Origin: Drosophila miranda
Taxonomy: Eukaryota; Arthropoda; Insecta; Diptera; Drosophilidae
Direction of reading: 5' to 3'
DNA length: 64,000 bases
NCBI RefSeq assembly: GCF_003369915.1
Contig: NC_046675.1
Coordinates: 6,882,001 to 6,946,000, forward strand
Positions 1-12,414 of the stretch are shown one piece after another. Under the pieces are notes generated by a model. The model ran no database searches and had not been told where the DNA came from. It saw only the letters and a list, made by a program, of their open reading frames with translations. The stretch's first letter is position 1. Each line of letters begins with the position of its first letter. Made by a program: the position numbers and the translations under genes.

Positions 1-3000
1 TTATATATCCATCGAAAACCAGGCACATAGATCTCTGTTCGGGTCCAAGGAACAATTTTACAGGAAATCAAAGTCTTTAAGCGAATGTGGAATATTTTCT
101 CTATATCTCGCTATCGTGACACCCTCTCGAAGGGTATACCCAATCCCAGCTGACTCCAATTGTATTCCAGGCAGGGCTTTGGGCCCCATTGGCTTATCAG
201 GCGGCGACAACAAATGCTTTGACCTTTGAAATCCACAGACGCCAAACAGCACCCGAACCAGCTACGTCATGTTCCACATATTACTTTCACTTACGAATCG
301 GCAGAAACAAAATAGAAACCACAATCACAATCAACAAAAACGTGCGAGTGAGTGAATGAGTGAGTGGGCTGGGGTGGGGTGGGGTGGGGGGCAAGGTAGT
401 AAGGTGGCTCTACTGTGGAATATATGGGGGATCGTGCGCGCGCTCATAAACGTGATACACAACAAACAACTTCATTTGTCATACTCGGTACGAGAGCAGA
501 ATGGGATAGGGGGGAGCACTCAATAAACAAGCGTGCCCAAATGCTGTTTGAACTTAATTTGTAGAGCTAACCGAGAGGCACACAGTCCACACGGAGACCA
601 GACCCCATCCCCAGCTACCGAGAATGAGAACGTGAAATTCCATGATTGTGTTGTTGTCGTTGGACTACATATGATCAGAATGCATAGGAAAATAAGTGGG
701 CGACAGACTCTGACAACCACAACAATGCTCAGAGAAAAGAAAAACATCTGTACATTGTGTTGGAGGAGGTGTGACCCCGACCCCGTACAGGCCCCAGCGT
801 ACGGACCGTACCCACCATACCAAATACCCGTTTTGGCCTACAAACCTAAAGCCCCAAAACAAGGCGGCACAAAACCAATTAAAAGCTAACGAATTTGGCA
901 ATACCCTGCACTACATTTTGAAGTTTAATGATAAGAATGAAGCTTAGATTGCTATTCCGCAACTGATATAAAATATAATTTAATCTTGAATCAGTTACTG
1001 AATGAAAAGAATACAGATTAGATTAGATTAAGTATAGATAATACTCAATATTAAGTAGAGAATTATATCCATCAGACGTTTACGGGACACTCCCACGACT
1101 GTAACTTAGGACTGCATTTGCGTCCTTGGCACGAATAGCTTATAATAAAACTTAAGTCGTACATCTCCATTATAGCTTTGCCCGCACCTTGAACATTAGT
1201 TTGTGCAAGAAATGAGGTCAAGAACCCCCGGGGAAACATTAGTATCCTCTATATCTTATCTGCCCCATGCACATTATATATATTGCATTGCGACACAGTT
1301 CCGATAAACTGACGCATGACCGAGCAGCGGGACACCCTACACACATTCGATCGTATGGCGTATCCAAAAAAAAAACAAATGCGTTGGTCTTTTGCGGGAG
1401 GAAGGGAACGACGGCCACTGGCCAAAAGGCCCGAACCGAGCCGAACCGAACCGACAATCCAACACGCACACATCGTCCCCCGACCCCGCTGAGATGTTCT
1501 GTTATTTGTTATTTGTGTGTTCGATGAACCGAATGTTTGACCCACTTTCCCACGAATTAACGCACTTTATGGCGAAATGGAATCCACACAACAGCGTTAG
1601 AAAGAGAATAACAGCGAAGTAGAACGCGAGAGAGCAACAGAGCAGCAAAACCAAGTCGCCATAAATGAGGTCGACGTCGAGACTACACTCGATCATAAAA
1701 AGAATATTGATTTGCAGTAGTTGTTGTTGCTGCTGCTGTATGTTTTTTGCTTTGTTTTGTGTTTTCTTTATTCGTGCTTGTAATTTACGCAACGCTCGCT
1801 CGTTTGTCGTTGTCTCTCTCGGCTACTAGTCTTTGCATTCGACTCGACAACAACAGCATAACATTAACAGCAGCCAAAGCAGCACGAGATCAACAACATC
1901 TGCAGCAGCAGAGTAGAGGCCGAGGCAGAGCGCTAGCTTTTCGCAGTTGTTGAACTTTTTGCAAGCAGGAGCAGAGGCAGCGGCAGAGGCAGAGCCGGCG
2001 GCAGCGGCAGTGGGGCTCCAAAATCTGAAATCAAAAAACCTGTTCCGGGGCCGAGATGGGCTTGCCACACGTCTCTCTTGGGCAAATCAAAAGCTGTAGC
2101 CAAAGCCAACGAAAACTTGACGTAAACGTCCCGCTCCCTCACTCCACTTCATATCGTTCCACCTTCTGCCGCCCGTTCTCTCTGCCTGTTCTCTGCCCAC
2201 CTCACTCTCTTGCTGCTCTGCCCAGTTTTCTGTTTTACTGCTGCCGCTGCCGCTGCCGCTGCCGTTGCCTCTGCTGTTGATCTTTGTGGACTGTACTTTT
2301 TTGTTGTTTGAATCGCAAACTTGTTGGTTGAGAGGGAGGGGGTGTGTTGATTGAAATCGATCGGTGGTGCAACGCAGCCAGCATTAGTCACCCCAAGCTT
2401 TGACCTTGCTGCAGTGCATCAGTAGCTGGGGCTGCAATCTGTTCAGCTGCTATTCGGATATCTATAATTTGGTTGAGCTAAAAGTGATCGCCCGGCCATG
2501 TAATTAATAGTGCAACCAACCCTGGAGCAGCATCTTAAACACCCCCTCCGAACTACCCGTCCTGCCACGCCTAGTGCTTGTCGTTTTTGAAAACGAGCGC
2601 ATAAATGACGCTTTCCTGTGTACTTAAGGTGTCTAAACTTGACTACCGTGTGGAGTGGAGTGGTGTGGTGTGGAGAGTAGAGTGGGCTCCCAGACCTTGC
2701 CCAAGACAACAACTTCTGATTCTGCTGCTGCCGCTGCTGCTGTCGATGACCATTATTTTAGCTGACGGCGATATATTTGCTCAGCCCTCTCCGTTGTCCA
2801 CTCGGGGAGCAGCGGTGCGGCTCGCATCTGTGCGTTTGTCCGGCCTTGAGTCCCACCAGTCCACTCAGTTCTGTTCTCTCCTGTTCTGTTCTGTTCTGTT
2901 CTTGGGTGTTTGCTACCGGTCGGGCTGGGCTTTGACTTTGGCTTTTTGTTTTTGCTGTACCCTTGCTCCACAGATGTACAGGCCAGCCGGCCGCTGAGCG

Positions 3001-3845
3001 GAGCATGACAAACAGTTGCAGCCAAAGCAAATAATTAGTATACATCGATTATCTTGCGCCTCGGCCCAGTCACAGAGTCACAGTCCCACAAAGGGTCTAC
3101 CTGGGCCCTCGGCTACTGGGCACAGCTTTTTGCCTGCCACCACACAAAACAGGATCCATCTCCAGATGTTGGCACGTCGCACACGCGCTGAGGTTGTTCG
3201 GATCTACCCTTTGCCAAAAGGGTACTCCAGACTGTGATAAGCAGTTGGCAGTGCAATGATTAAGGCACACATATGTATTTGCTAGATCAAGAAAAAAAGG
3301 TGGGAAAACTGGTCAACCCCCTTCTAAAGAGGTCCGATTATAGTTCAGACTTCACTGTTGACTTTATTTCTATACTATCTGTAAGGGTATTTGATGCCTC
3401 GATCAATCGAGACCTTGTTGTTGCAGCCTCCAACTGGGCGTGTGCGGCGAGCGCCTACGCGCGCCCAGCAGCCCACAAAACGAGTTCCCCCTCGCAATAC
3501 GCATTTCGCAAGACTCCGACACCGATTCGCCACCTCCGAACCGTCGATCCGCCGATCCGCCGATCCACCATGTGTGTGCGGAGTGCAGAGTGCCCATAAA
3601 ATGCTGTGCTGTGCCAGAAACTGTACCCCGGCCCCAGAGCCCAGAGCATGGAGCGTGGAGTCGAGTCAACCCGACCAGATCTCGAACCGAAGGAGACGTG
3701 TGCTCAGCTCGTGCCAATTTCTTTGGGGGCTCCAACTTTTAAAGTCGCATTGCGAAACGTTTTGTCTTTCGCTGGTTTTCTGCATATAAATAAGAATATT
3801 CACACACGCCCGGGATTGAGTGCATATATCGGGCTATCGGGCATA

Positions 3846-3847
<2 letters not shown>

Positions 3848-3876
<29 letters not shown>
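3848..3876. repeat. (GT)n microsatellite
   Basis: About 14 uninterrupted GT dinucleotides followed by a short G run. It is ordinary Drosophila-type simple sequence and probably length-polymorphic. Confidence 0.95.
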
Positions 3877-3878
<2 letters not shown>

Positions 3879-5860
3879 GGTCTGTGCTTAGATGGCAACG
3901 CGTCTAGAAAAGGTGGGGCTGCATTTGCATTAAAGTGCCATTTTTAATTAGTTCCATGCATAAAATAAGCAGCGGGTTGCTAGAGTGCCCTGGGGGAAGG
4001 CATTGCCATAGATGGGATATATTTTCACAATCGCTTTATATGGCACATATCGAAGTGGATGGATCACCTGACGGGGGAAATCAAAATTTGGTAGTAGTAT
4101 TCTTTGTTTCTTTGATAGAAGGGTAAGATTATTGGTTCCGTTTTGGTCGAACGAATAGAAACGAACTATAAGATTACCAATTTTAATAGATAAGCAATAA
4201 GCAAGATAACCAATACTCAACTTTCCATCAGAGGATATATACTACACAATATAACGTAGATTAGATATCAAGGTGGCGTTAGATCATCAACATATCTGAG
4301 CCCTTGAACAAAGCCCTTGCCCAATTGAACAATAAATAAATTAGAACTAATTACTGTCAATGTTTATTTAAAGTTTTGGTGGGAGTTTTTACCATTGTCT
4401 GCTTTTAAGGCAACAAATTTTTGTGTAAAATCATCAGCGGCTACATTTGAACAATTTTCAGTGTGTTTCCTGTCCAAAAGCTTTTAGGGCTAATGAATCA
4501 GAGATGGCTCCCTTGAATTGGTTGAAATTGTCGGGTCCCAACCATTCCTCACTGCTACCGGTTACCGCTTATGATCTTGATTGAATCGGGGCTTTCATCA
4601 TCATAATCAACATAATGATGATGGAATTTCCTTCATCCGTTCTTCGGTCTTCCCTCTCGGGCTGAGAGTGTAGCTGTACTTTAGGCCCGGCCAACAACGA
4701 CAGCTACCGCTACCTGCAGTCAAGGCACTCGAGGCTCCACGTTGAACTTGGACTGGTGGGCCCTGTTTGGTTCTTTTGTCTAGTGAAATGTTGAAAGCAT
4801 CATTAATTTTTGTTGGTATTTTTTTTGTGTTTATTTTTTATTCTCACTTTATGCCTTAACTTTAAGTTTAACAAAGTTGGGATGTAAGTATGATAATTGC
4901 GGAATGAAAGGAAGGGAAAGATAGAGATAGCGACCGGGAAAGAGAGAGCCAGAACCAAAAAAAAAATGTGACCCATAATTACCCGGCCAGCAGAACAATC
5001 ATGGGAAAAATGACTGTAACTTGGCTCAGTCTCTCACTCTTCCTCTCCCTCTCAGGCCTCTCTTTCTCTGTGACTCTGTTGTGTCTCTGATGAAGTACAA
5101 TTATTTAAGCAATGCTATGTTTTATGATTATCTTGCCGTTTACACAGCACGCATAAAAAAAATACGAGAGACCAAAAAGAGAAGTAAGAATCTTAGAGTT
5201 CAGTGTCCAGACTTGGAGATACTGAGGGGGAAGACAGGAATTATCTATTCATCGAAACCATAAGAGGCACAGTATAATCTGGTGTTTTGGCTATTACAAA
5301 TTTTGATATGTCAATAGATAGGATATGGATAATCTTGATAGTCATATAATAGACCTTAGAAAGCACTAAAGGGTAGATAATAATTTTGAACCAAGTTGTA
5401 CTTGTATACCTCAAAAAAACAAACGAACTCTTACCTCTATATATCAATATTTCATACAAAGTAAATTCTAAAAATAATGATAATCAGTTAATAAACTTTT
5501 TTTTATAACAATACTTGAAGTGTACCTATTATTTTGTTCTATTTTCTTTTATAACATTATCGTATCTTATTGAGAATAATTGAGACCTCATTTCAGGTTT
5601 AAAATATAGAATAGAACCAAATACCTTTGAATCCTACAAAAAACAGGGTATGCAATTACACCCCATGAAAAAGCACACACTCTCAGCAGGAGCAGAACAG
5701 ATCAGGTCACTCCGGAGCCCCAGTTCCAGTCCCCCCCGCCCTGTAGATCGCCACAGTTCTGTCAATGCCGAGATAATGTTCATCGCTTCTTGGGGCACCG
5801 CCGGTCGCAGCTGTGGACGCACCAGCAAGTGCCGCAACAGCAAGTGCACCACCGCACCTT

Positions 5861-5888
5861 TATGGGTATGGGTATGGGTATGGGTATG
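5861..5888. repeat. (TATGGG)n hexamer tandem repeat
   Basis: Between four and five copies of TATGGG in tandem. It resembles a telomere-like hexamer only superficially, since Drosophila telomeres use retrotransposons, so I treat it as a simple repeat. Confidence 0.9.
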
Positions 5889-6480
5889 CCGCTGCATTGG
5901 ACCCCTGCTTCGGACCCTATGCTAATTAGAGCGACGGCCTCGGCCTTGTTTTTATGCGCATTTTAGCGTGAATTGTCCCACTCTCTCTGCTCTGCCTCTA
6001 TCTCCTTCTCTCTATCTTTTCCTTGGTGCATAAATTTTCTGCTCCACGTCAGCATACATGTATAATTAATGCGGAGGCCAACATTCCATGGGAAAATGTT
6101 GCAGCGGAACAAACGGTTAAGCGGAAATCGGAAATTGGGTCCTGGCCAACCGATTTGAACTTGGTAATATGTATATGCATACCCTACAGAGGGTATCCTC
6201 ACTATTTCGAGGAGTTTGCATTCTCAGTTTTCTTTACAAAGCACAGCCGATATGATACGATTATTATATTAAAAGAATTTTAATATATTTATGTATATAT
6301 TTTCAAATAAATAAATGCAATTATTGTTATTTAATTTAAAAAGAATTTCACCCATATTTAAATAAAATATTCAGTTTGTAAATAAAACATACAATAGTGA
6401 AATTAAATAGAATTTACTTTGATTCAAAAGTTGTTGTTTTAAATTTTAAATTTGAAACACTTTTAGGTAAATAAAATATA

Positions 6481-6810
6481 TTAAATTTGTAAGAAATATA
6501 TTCATTTTAAAAAGGAAATATATGTATTTTAAATATATATAATTAAATCAAATATTTTAATTTTAATGTCAAATTTGATTAAATTTGTAAGAAACATATT
6601 TAATTTAAATATTAAAATATAATTTAAGTAGGAAATAAATTTATTTTTTTATATTAAATATATTTAAATACAATATTTTAATTTTAATATCAAAATTTAT
6701 TAAATAATTGGTAAACAAATTAAATTTAAATATTAAAAAAAGGAAATTTAAATAGGAAGTATATTTATATTAAATATTAAATATATTTTAATCAAATATT
6801 AATATTTCCA
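6481..6810. repeat. AT-rich tandem repeat, about three degenerate copies
   Basis: Three consecutive diverged units of roughly 100-120 bp can be aligned by eye, at about 6481-6579, 6580-6700 and 6701-6810. Each begins near a TTAAATTTGTAAGAAA-like string, continues with an AGGAAATA-like string and ends near AAATATTTTAATTTTAATRTC. The surrounding 6.25-7.0 kb is over 80 percent A+T by eye. It could be a minisatellite or a matrix-attachment-like segment; function is unknown. Confidence 0.65.
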
Positions 6811-7168
6811 CTCAAATATTTAAATCGTATTAAATAAATTAATTAAATGACTATGGTCCCTGTTTATTTTAGTTATTAAATATTTAACTCAAATTTTTTC
6901 ATATTAATGCTAAAATTAAAGTGCAAATAATTTCTCTTACTCTTTATCCACTATAGAGACAAATTAATACCAATTAATTTTATTTTAAAATCTACATAAG
7001 TGTAAATATTTCAATTTCAGTGCTTAAACTTTCATCCTGCTTGTCAGAGTATTAGATATTTCGGTCCAGCTGATATTTCGCTGATATTTCTGCGTGTAAC
7101 CGCAGGACAGGTGGGTAGATTGGGCCGCGTGGACAGGTGTGTGTTGCAATCAAAAGCGTGACGAGGAA

Positions 7169-8437
7169 TCAAAATTGCTTCGTCTGAATGCCATACTGAA
7201 CCAGGAAGGTCAGATATGTGACCATGGCGGAGAGAAAGAACAGGGTGAGCTCGTTGGACACCTCGAACATGCCCAAAGGACACACACGCAACTGCTGATG
7301 ATTGAGGCGGCCCAGAAAGATCTCGAACTGGAAAAAGGACCAAAGTTTAAACTTTCTTGGAGAGCGAACTAACTTATCGACACCCACCTTGATGTGGTAG
7401 CTTTTACTCTGTCCAATGGTATAGTTCTCGAGGCTCAAGCGGCGTACCAAACGCGAACCACTGACTGCCCCATGGACGGCAAGGGTGAGCAGGAGCACGT
7501 CAATGAGGAGCTTGAGGACGAGGCCCCAGAGACTGAAGTGGTAGTCCCTGCTCATGATGGCATGGTAGGAGACCATGGCCATGGCGGAGAGATTCTGAAC
7601 CAGGGTGAGGAATAGGGGCAGGTCGAAGAGCCGCTGGAAAGAGCAGGTGACCTGGTGAATCTCCTCGTAAATGGCCAGGCACTCGTCCAGATTAGCGTGG
7701 GCTTGGACATCTGGCTGTTGCTGTATGTCATCCTCCTCCTCTTGGTCCTGCAGTGAGCTGAGCTGAGCACGCAGCTGATGATCCACATAGCGATTCAACT
7801 CCGCATAGAGTATCCCAATGCTGAGATAACCCACAAAGCAGAAGTGCATGATCATGCCCGTGCCAATGGAGGTGTACAGATCACAAACAATAGTGAGCAA
7901 CACCCAGGGGGAGTACTGCCACTGGAAGGCCACGAACACAAAGGCCAGCGACAATAGCTTAAACATCAGCAGCGTCAGTTCCAAGCTGCCCCCAAAGCCC
8001 GCCTCCACAGTCCGTGTCAGGGCCCTCAAGCGACGAAAGAGTCCAAAGAAACTGTTGACCAGGTGTAGTATCCTTTTCTCGTAGCAGACTTGCAGCACCA
8101 GTATGATGACACTGCAGACCAGACATCCGACCAGGCGCAGTCCGAAGAATAGCCGCAGATACCAGTCCGTGTATTGGTCGGCCCAGGCCCCATAGCTATA
8201 GCCGTAGAAGCAGCTGCCTAGCACGCGGATCAGTATCGAGAGCCATTTGTATCCTTTGCGACTGCTGGCCCGCAATTTTGAGGTGTCGTCCTGCAGCCCG
8301 ATCCGAAATGTGGCCACACCAAAGACGGTGGCATAGTAGAAACAGCCGCGAAGCAGACCCGCCGATATCCTCGGACCGTTTAGCCATGGAGAGACTCGCG
8401 GCATGACTGTGCTCCGGGCGGAGGACGAGCCGGTCAT
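7169..8437 (-). CDS. Gustatory receptor (Gr93-cluster-like), copy 1
   Basis: This is an insect seven-transmembrane gustatory receptor, a ligand-gated cation channel subunit of sensory neurons with an inverted topology. Exons are 7388-8437 and 7169-7327 on the minus strand, separated by a 60-nt GT-AG intron, giving about 402 residues. Several hydrophobic segments are visible, and the last one carries the family signature as TYLTFLVQYGIQ near the C terminus. The penultimate region has RRLSLENYTI followed by the conserved phase-0 intron, and the final exon begins FEIFLGRLN, typical of Gr proteins. The start at 8437 is the first Met; a second Met 11 codons later (MPRVSPW) is an alternative. It lies in a same-strand tandem array with two more receptors. 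From memory, the synteny with lsn, cby, fit and dnd points to the Gr93 cluster, but I cannot assign the paralogue letter. Confidence 0.9.
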   Translation of the reverse strand: MTGSSSARSTVMPRVSPWLNGPRISAGLLRGCFYYATVFGVATFRIGLQDDTSKLRASSRKGYKWLSILIRVLGSCFYGYSYGAWADQYTDWYLRLFFGLRLVGCLVCSVIILVLQVCYEKRILHLVNSFFGLFRRLRALTRTVEAGFGGSLELTLLMFKLLSLAFVFVAFQWQYSPWVLLTIVCDLYTSIGTGMIMHFCFVGYLSIGILYAELNRYVDHQLRAQLSSLQDQEEEDDIQQQPDVQAHANLDECLAIYEEIHQVTCSFQRLFDLPLFLTLVQNLSAMAMVSYHAIMSRDYHFSLWGLVLKLLIDVLLLTLAVHGAVSGSRLVRRLSLENYTIGQSKSYHIKVGVDKLVRSPRKFKLWSFFQFEIFLGRLNHQQLRVCPLGMFEVSNELTLFFLSAMVTYLTFLVQYGIQTKQF

Positions 8438-9162
8438 GCCATCATCCTATCTTTACATTAAGTAATTAGTTTCACTATTGATTGAGCGCCCTCCCACTCA
8501 TCTATCCACTCATCCAATTCGAAGGCTCTTTTACTTTCACCTACTGTTGACGATGGCTTCGGCTGGAAGTGATGGTATGGGAATATGCAGAACTGAATGG
8601 GATATTTCAGGGCGCAGAGAACTACGAGTAAGTGATAGTTTTTCGACCCACAAACAGGCTCTGTTTGTGTTCGGGAATTGATCAGTTCACGGGCATGATT
8701 TGGAGGCCTTCTACCACAACGGGTATTGGGTATGTTAAAAATCCATCGAAAGATAGAGCTACCCATCACCCAGACAGAAATGACATCACATTGTGGCGAA
8801 GTACAAGCCGAAAGGCAATTTCCTATTGCAATTCAGGGCAAATGTTCCCAGGGCCAAGCATGGTATTTCAATCATTTTGTGACTGAAATTTTATATTCAT
8901 TTCACGCCGTTTGGTAGGTTGGATCACCTTGTAAACGAGCTTAAAGTTTAGTATTCAATATTACGAAAGAGTCATAGGATAATAAATATGGTTTACATTC
9001 CGTTCTGTTTAGAAGCAGTGCTATTTGAATCAATATTTATTGGTATACAAGTCGAATTTATTGGATACTAGGTGGCAAGCCAGCCTCCCGCGTACTTGCT
9101 TAGCTCGTGCATCTACCCCCGGCTCACTCGCTTCTTTCATTTGCCCTTCAAGTGTAGCCACA

Positions 9163-10414
9163 TTATAATCGATGGGCTTGTATGCCATACTGCATCACAT
9201 AGGTGAAATAGGTGATCATGCTAGACAAAAAGACCAAAATGATCTCGTTGGAGACCTCAAACAAGCCCAAAGGACACACACGAAACTCGTTGAAGTTCAG
9301 GCGACTCAAAAACATCTCCAACTGCAAAAAAATAAAGAACTGATTGGAACACAGGATTTTCCATTGAAGAATTCCATACCTTTACATGCCATTCCTTCTG
9401 ATCGCTGACTGGAAAATTCTCAAGACTCAATCGACGAATAACTTTGGAGCTGCTGACCGCCTCGTGGACAGCCAGGGTTAAGAGTATCACATCAGCGAAA
9501 TTCTTAAGCACCAAGCCCCAGATGCCAGCCTGGTAGGGATGCCGGTCGACACGTATGATCACCTCGTAGGACAGCACCGTGGTGGCGAAGATCTTGGCCA
9601 TGAGAATGATGAGTACTGGTAGCTGGAGCAGGATATGAAATGATCTGCCCACACGTTCGATCTCATCGTAGACGGCCACGCACTCCTCCAGCCGGCAACT
9701 GGCAGTCCTCAGCTGACGGCGACTGGCAGGAGCCCCACCTGGACGTTCCAGGGATCGCAGCTGACGTCGCAACTCAATGCGAACATAGCCATTGACCTCC
9801 GAGTAGAGGGCCGCCACACTGAGGAAGCCCGCGAAACCGATGTGGATGATCATTAGGGAACCAATTTCGACTATGATGTCGCACAGAGCGATCAGCGTAA
9901 CCACTAAACTGGAAGCAAACAGTATTTGATGAAGTTCGCAGAAGAGCTCGTAAATGAGGCAGATCGCCTTGAAGAGGAGTAAGACAAACTCCCGCTTGCC
10001 ACCGAAGCCGTTCTTCCTTCTCGTCGACATTTGACGCACTCGACGAAACACCCTGAGGAAGCTGTTAATCATGCGGAGTACCTCGTGCTCGTGGAATATC
10101 TGCAGCACCAGGATGCAAGCGGTGCAGACGAGACAGGACACCAGTCGCATGCACTGCAGTGTCCGCTCATTGGGATCCTCGATTACCATTACCAACGGGG
10201 CACAGAAGCAGCAAAACACACCAAAGCAAACGAGCCGTAGGATAAGCGAGTACCACTTGAGCCTGAAGTTCTTCCGTCCCACCAAGGCATCCTTAGGTCC
10301 TTTCTTCGAGACCTCAAAACAGATTACGCCCAAGACTCTGGCGTAGTGGTAACTAAAGCGTAGGATATACGCGGAGAGCCCCGAAAGACGCACCTCTCGA
10401 ATGTGCTCGAACAT
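9163..10414 (-). CDS. Gustatory receptor (Gr93-cluster-like), copy 2
   Basis: Second intact receptor of the array. Exons are 9380-10414 and 9163-9321, with a short intron between them at the same position as in copy 1. Splicing gives about 397 residues. The protein begins MFEHIREVRLSGLSAY, contains the RRLSLENFPVSDQKEWHVK block before the intron, and ends in a last exon starting LEMFLSRLNFNEFRVCPLG with the closing signature ITYFTYVMQYGIQ. The unspliced frame would read on into an unrelated tail, so the intron is needed. The sequence resembles copies 1 and 3 along its whole length, which supports tandem duplication. Ligand is unknown; members of the melanogaster Gr93 cluster are linked to bitter compounds, and Gr93a to caffeine. 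Confidence 0.9.
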
Positions 10415-10561
10415 GATTACGACTGGTTCACATTGGGCTCCAGATTATGTGCTTTATTTAGGGTATACTTAACTAATAACGATTTAGTTGGAATAATATT
10501 TTGATAAACAGTGTAAGCAAACAATTGGACTGGAATCCATCTACTGATTACAGAACTATCA

Positions 10562-11801
10562 CTATGCCGCTTCCCCCGTCGACTGCATTCTATATTGTAC
10601 GACATATATCACAAAGGTGACTAGAGCGGAAAGGACTATCAAGACCAGCTCGTTGGAGACATCGAAAAGACCCAGAACACGGACGCGAAATTCATATAGA
10701 CTCAAATGGGTGACGAACAAATCAAACTGAAAGATGAAGTCAATGATTATAATGAGTGTATAATAGATATCGATACACTTACTGTCGTGTGCCAATCTTT
10801 GTGGTCGCTGATATAGCAGTTCTCCAGACTGAGTCGCCGAATGACCCTAAACTGAGTCATTGCTCCTTCAACGGCCATAGTTACGAGAAAAAAGTCAAGA
10901 ATCACTTTAGTTGTCAGAATACTTAGCTGAATTTTATGCTTATTGAACCATCCAACGATAGTCAAATGGTAAATGACCACACCAAGAAATGTAAAATTAT
11001 GAACGATGCTCAAGAAGAACGGAAAATCGGTTAGCTTCTGAAACGTAGTGGCCAGGGCATAGATCTCTCTATATAGGGCCAAGCACTCAATCAGTCTCCG
11101 GCGGACACTCCGCAAGTCTTGGCGTCGTCCGTGCGGCCGTTCCAGGGCCTGTAGTTGGGATCGTAGCTGGAAACGGACAAAATCGTTCAGCACTGAATAG
11201 AGAATACCTATGCTGAGGTAGCACACAAAGCTCATTTGCATCATCATGTTGGTGCCGAAGACGATGAAAGTGTCGCACCACCAGCTCAGAAATCTTTCCA
11301 TTCTGAAATGTTGTCTATCTGACTCTAAAATGTACACTATTTCATGGATTCGACAGATCAAAGCAAGGCTTAACAGCACCAGCTCTCGCCTTCCTCCATA
11401 GCCAAAAGTCTTTCGGCTGCGTAGAGCTCGAACTCGACGGAAGAGGCGAAGTGTTCATCAATTGTTTCGAGTCTGCTTTGTGTAAAAGCTGCAGTCGAAG
11501 AATGCAAACGCAGACTACAGTAGCCGTTATTATGCGTATAAAATGAACCAATCTTTAAAAAAAAAATCTCTAATCGAAGGATCCATGGTAAGTAGAAATA
11601 AGCTAAGATTCCAATAGCCAAAATCCGATAGATGGCATAGAACCGCATCAACCAAGGACGAGGCAGAGCTCTTAGTTCCATCAACATCTGGCCATTTTCG
11701 CTTATCCAATGTCTCTGCAGTTTAAAGCTGAAGATTCCCATGAATATGGCGTGGTAATACATCACGAGAAGGATGCCCGCGGACAGTTTGGATGCGTTCA
11801 T
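10562..11801 (-). pseudogene. Gustatory receptor copy 3, two frameshifts
   Basis: Third receptor of the array. Its pieces lie in different frames: an N-terminal part from 11801 to about 11555, a middle part about 11551-11456 (VHFIRIITATVVCVC...), and a long C-terminal part about 11455-10783, followed after a normal intron (10727-10782) by the last exon 10562-10726, which ends VTFVIYVVQYRMQ. The first frame change sits in a run of T then A near 11546-11563, and the second at about 11450-11457 just after LMN. Both splice sites of the final intron are intact and there are no internal stops inside each segment, so decay is recent or the two shifts are assembly errors in the homopolymer. All family landmarks are present across the three frames. 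I do not write out a repaired protein. Confidence 0.75.
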
Positions 11802-11959
11802 TTTACGAAGGTGTCGATTTGAAATTTGAAATGGTTTGAAAAGGGCATTTGCGTCAAAGAGTTGTCAGTCGATGTGCATTTTACTAATGAAAATGTAACC
11901 AATACGCCGATAAGTCCTCTGTTGACAGGAGCTTACCCCAGAGATTGAAAATGTTGTGG

Positions 11960-12414
11960 GACAGGAGATCACAATCAAAAGATTGTCACTATGGATGCGC
12001 TACACATACCTGTTTGGATTTGAGCCCATGACAATAGGGGCATTTTTTTTCCATAGCACCAATCAGCACTTTTGGATGAGCGGAATATTCAATATGTGGC
12101 TCGTTCTCGAATGCGAGACGAAGAATTGTTAACGTTGTCCGGAATTTTTTCTGTGAACGCCAATAACTTAGGTGTTCGCTTATCTCCGTTCGCATTTTAG
12201 TAGAGATTACGTACATTTCGTGGCTCTTCTGGTTAAGATTCACGCAAATGTGAGCATGTACATTTTTGTTATTTTGTTGGATTCGTTCGTCTGTTCTTCC
12301 CTCTGCTTTTCTGTTTCGAATGTCCCTAAATGGTATTACTAAATATCTAAAAAACAATTTCATAAAAATCTGTAAAGCCGTTAGTGAGCCATTCAACCAC
12401 AAACACCGTAACAT
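11960..12414 (-). mobile_element. Decayed Helitron-like replicase fragment
   Basis: A 141-codon minus-strand frame (12414-11989) contains LAFENEPHIEYSAHPKVL then IGAMEKKCPYCHGLKSK. Helitron Rep/helicase proteins have a block of the form IG.M...C..C.A.K.K......GMCC. Past the K-S-K here the frame drifts, but in another frame the next codons read GMCSAS, which fits the expected GMCC segment after a one-base indel. Upstream residues are basic, as in Helitron N-terminal regions. No helicase domain or terminal structures were seen, so this is a remnant. The GTATGT after the frame resembles a splice donor, but the frameshift reading explains it better. Confidence 0.5.

Larger units (their letters stand above)
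1..7160. other. Gene-poor stretch, no supported gene
   Basis: I find no open frame with convincing protein character on either strand. The stretch holds G-rich and CA-rich simple sequence near 360-400, CAG/CTG-type low complexity near 1.7-2.3 kb, a long GT run at 3848-3876, a TATGGG hexamer run at 5861-5888, and a strongly AT-rich block at about 6.25-7.0 kb listed separately. It may be intergenic or part of a long intron of a gene lying outside the window. Confidence 0.6.

Noticed and set aside
533-889. 118-codon open frame on the plus strand
   Set aside because: Begins at GTG and has no recognisable domain; only the Pro-rich end looks protein-like.
5861-5888. Telomere-like TATGGG repeats
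   Set aside because: Drosophila telomeres are retrotransposon-based and the array is only about 28 bp; treated as a simple repeat.
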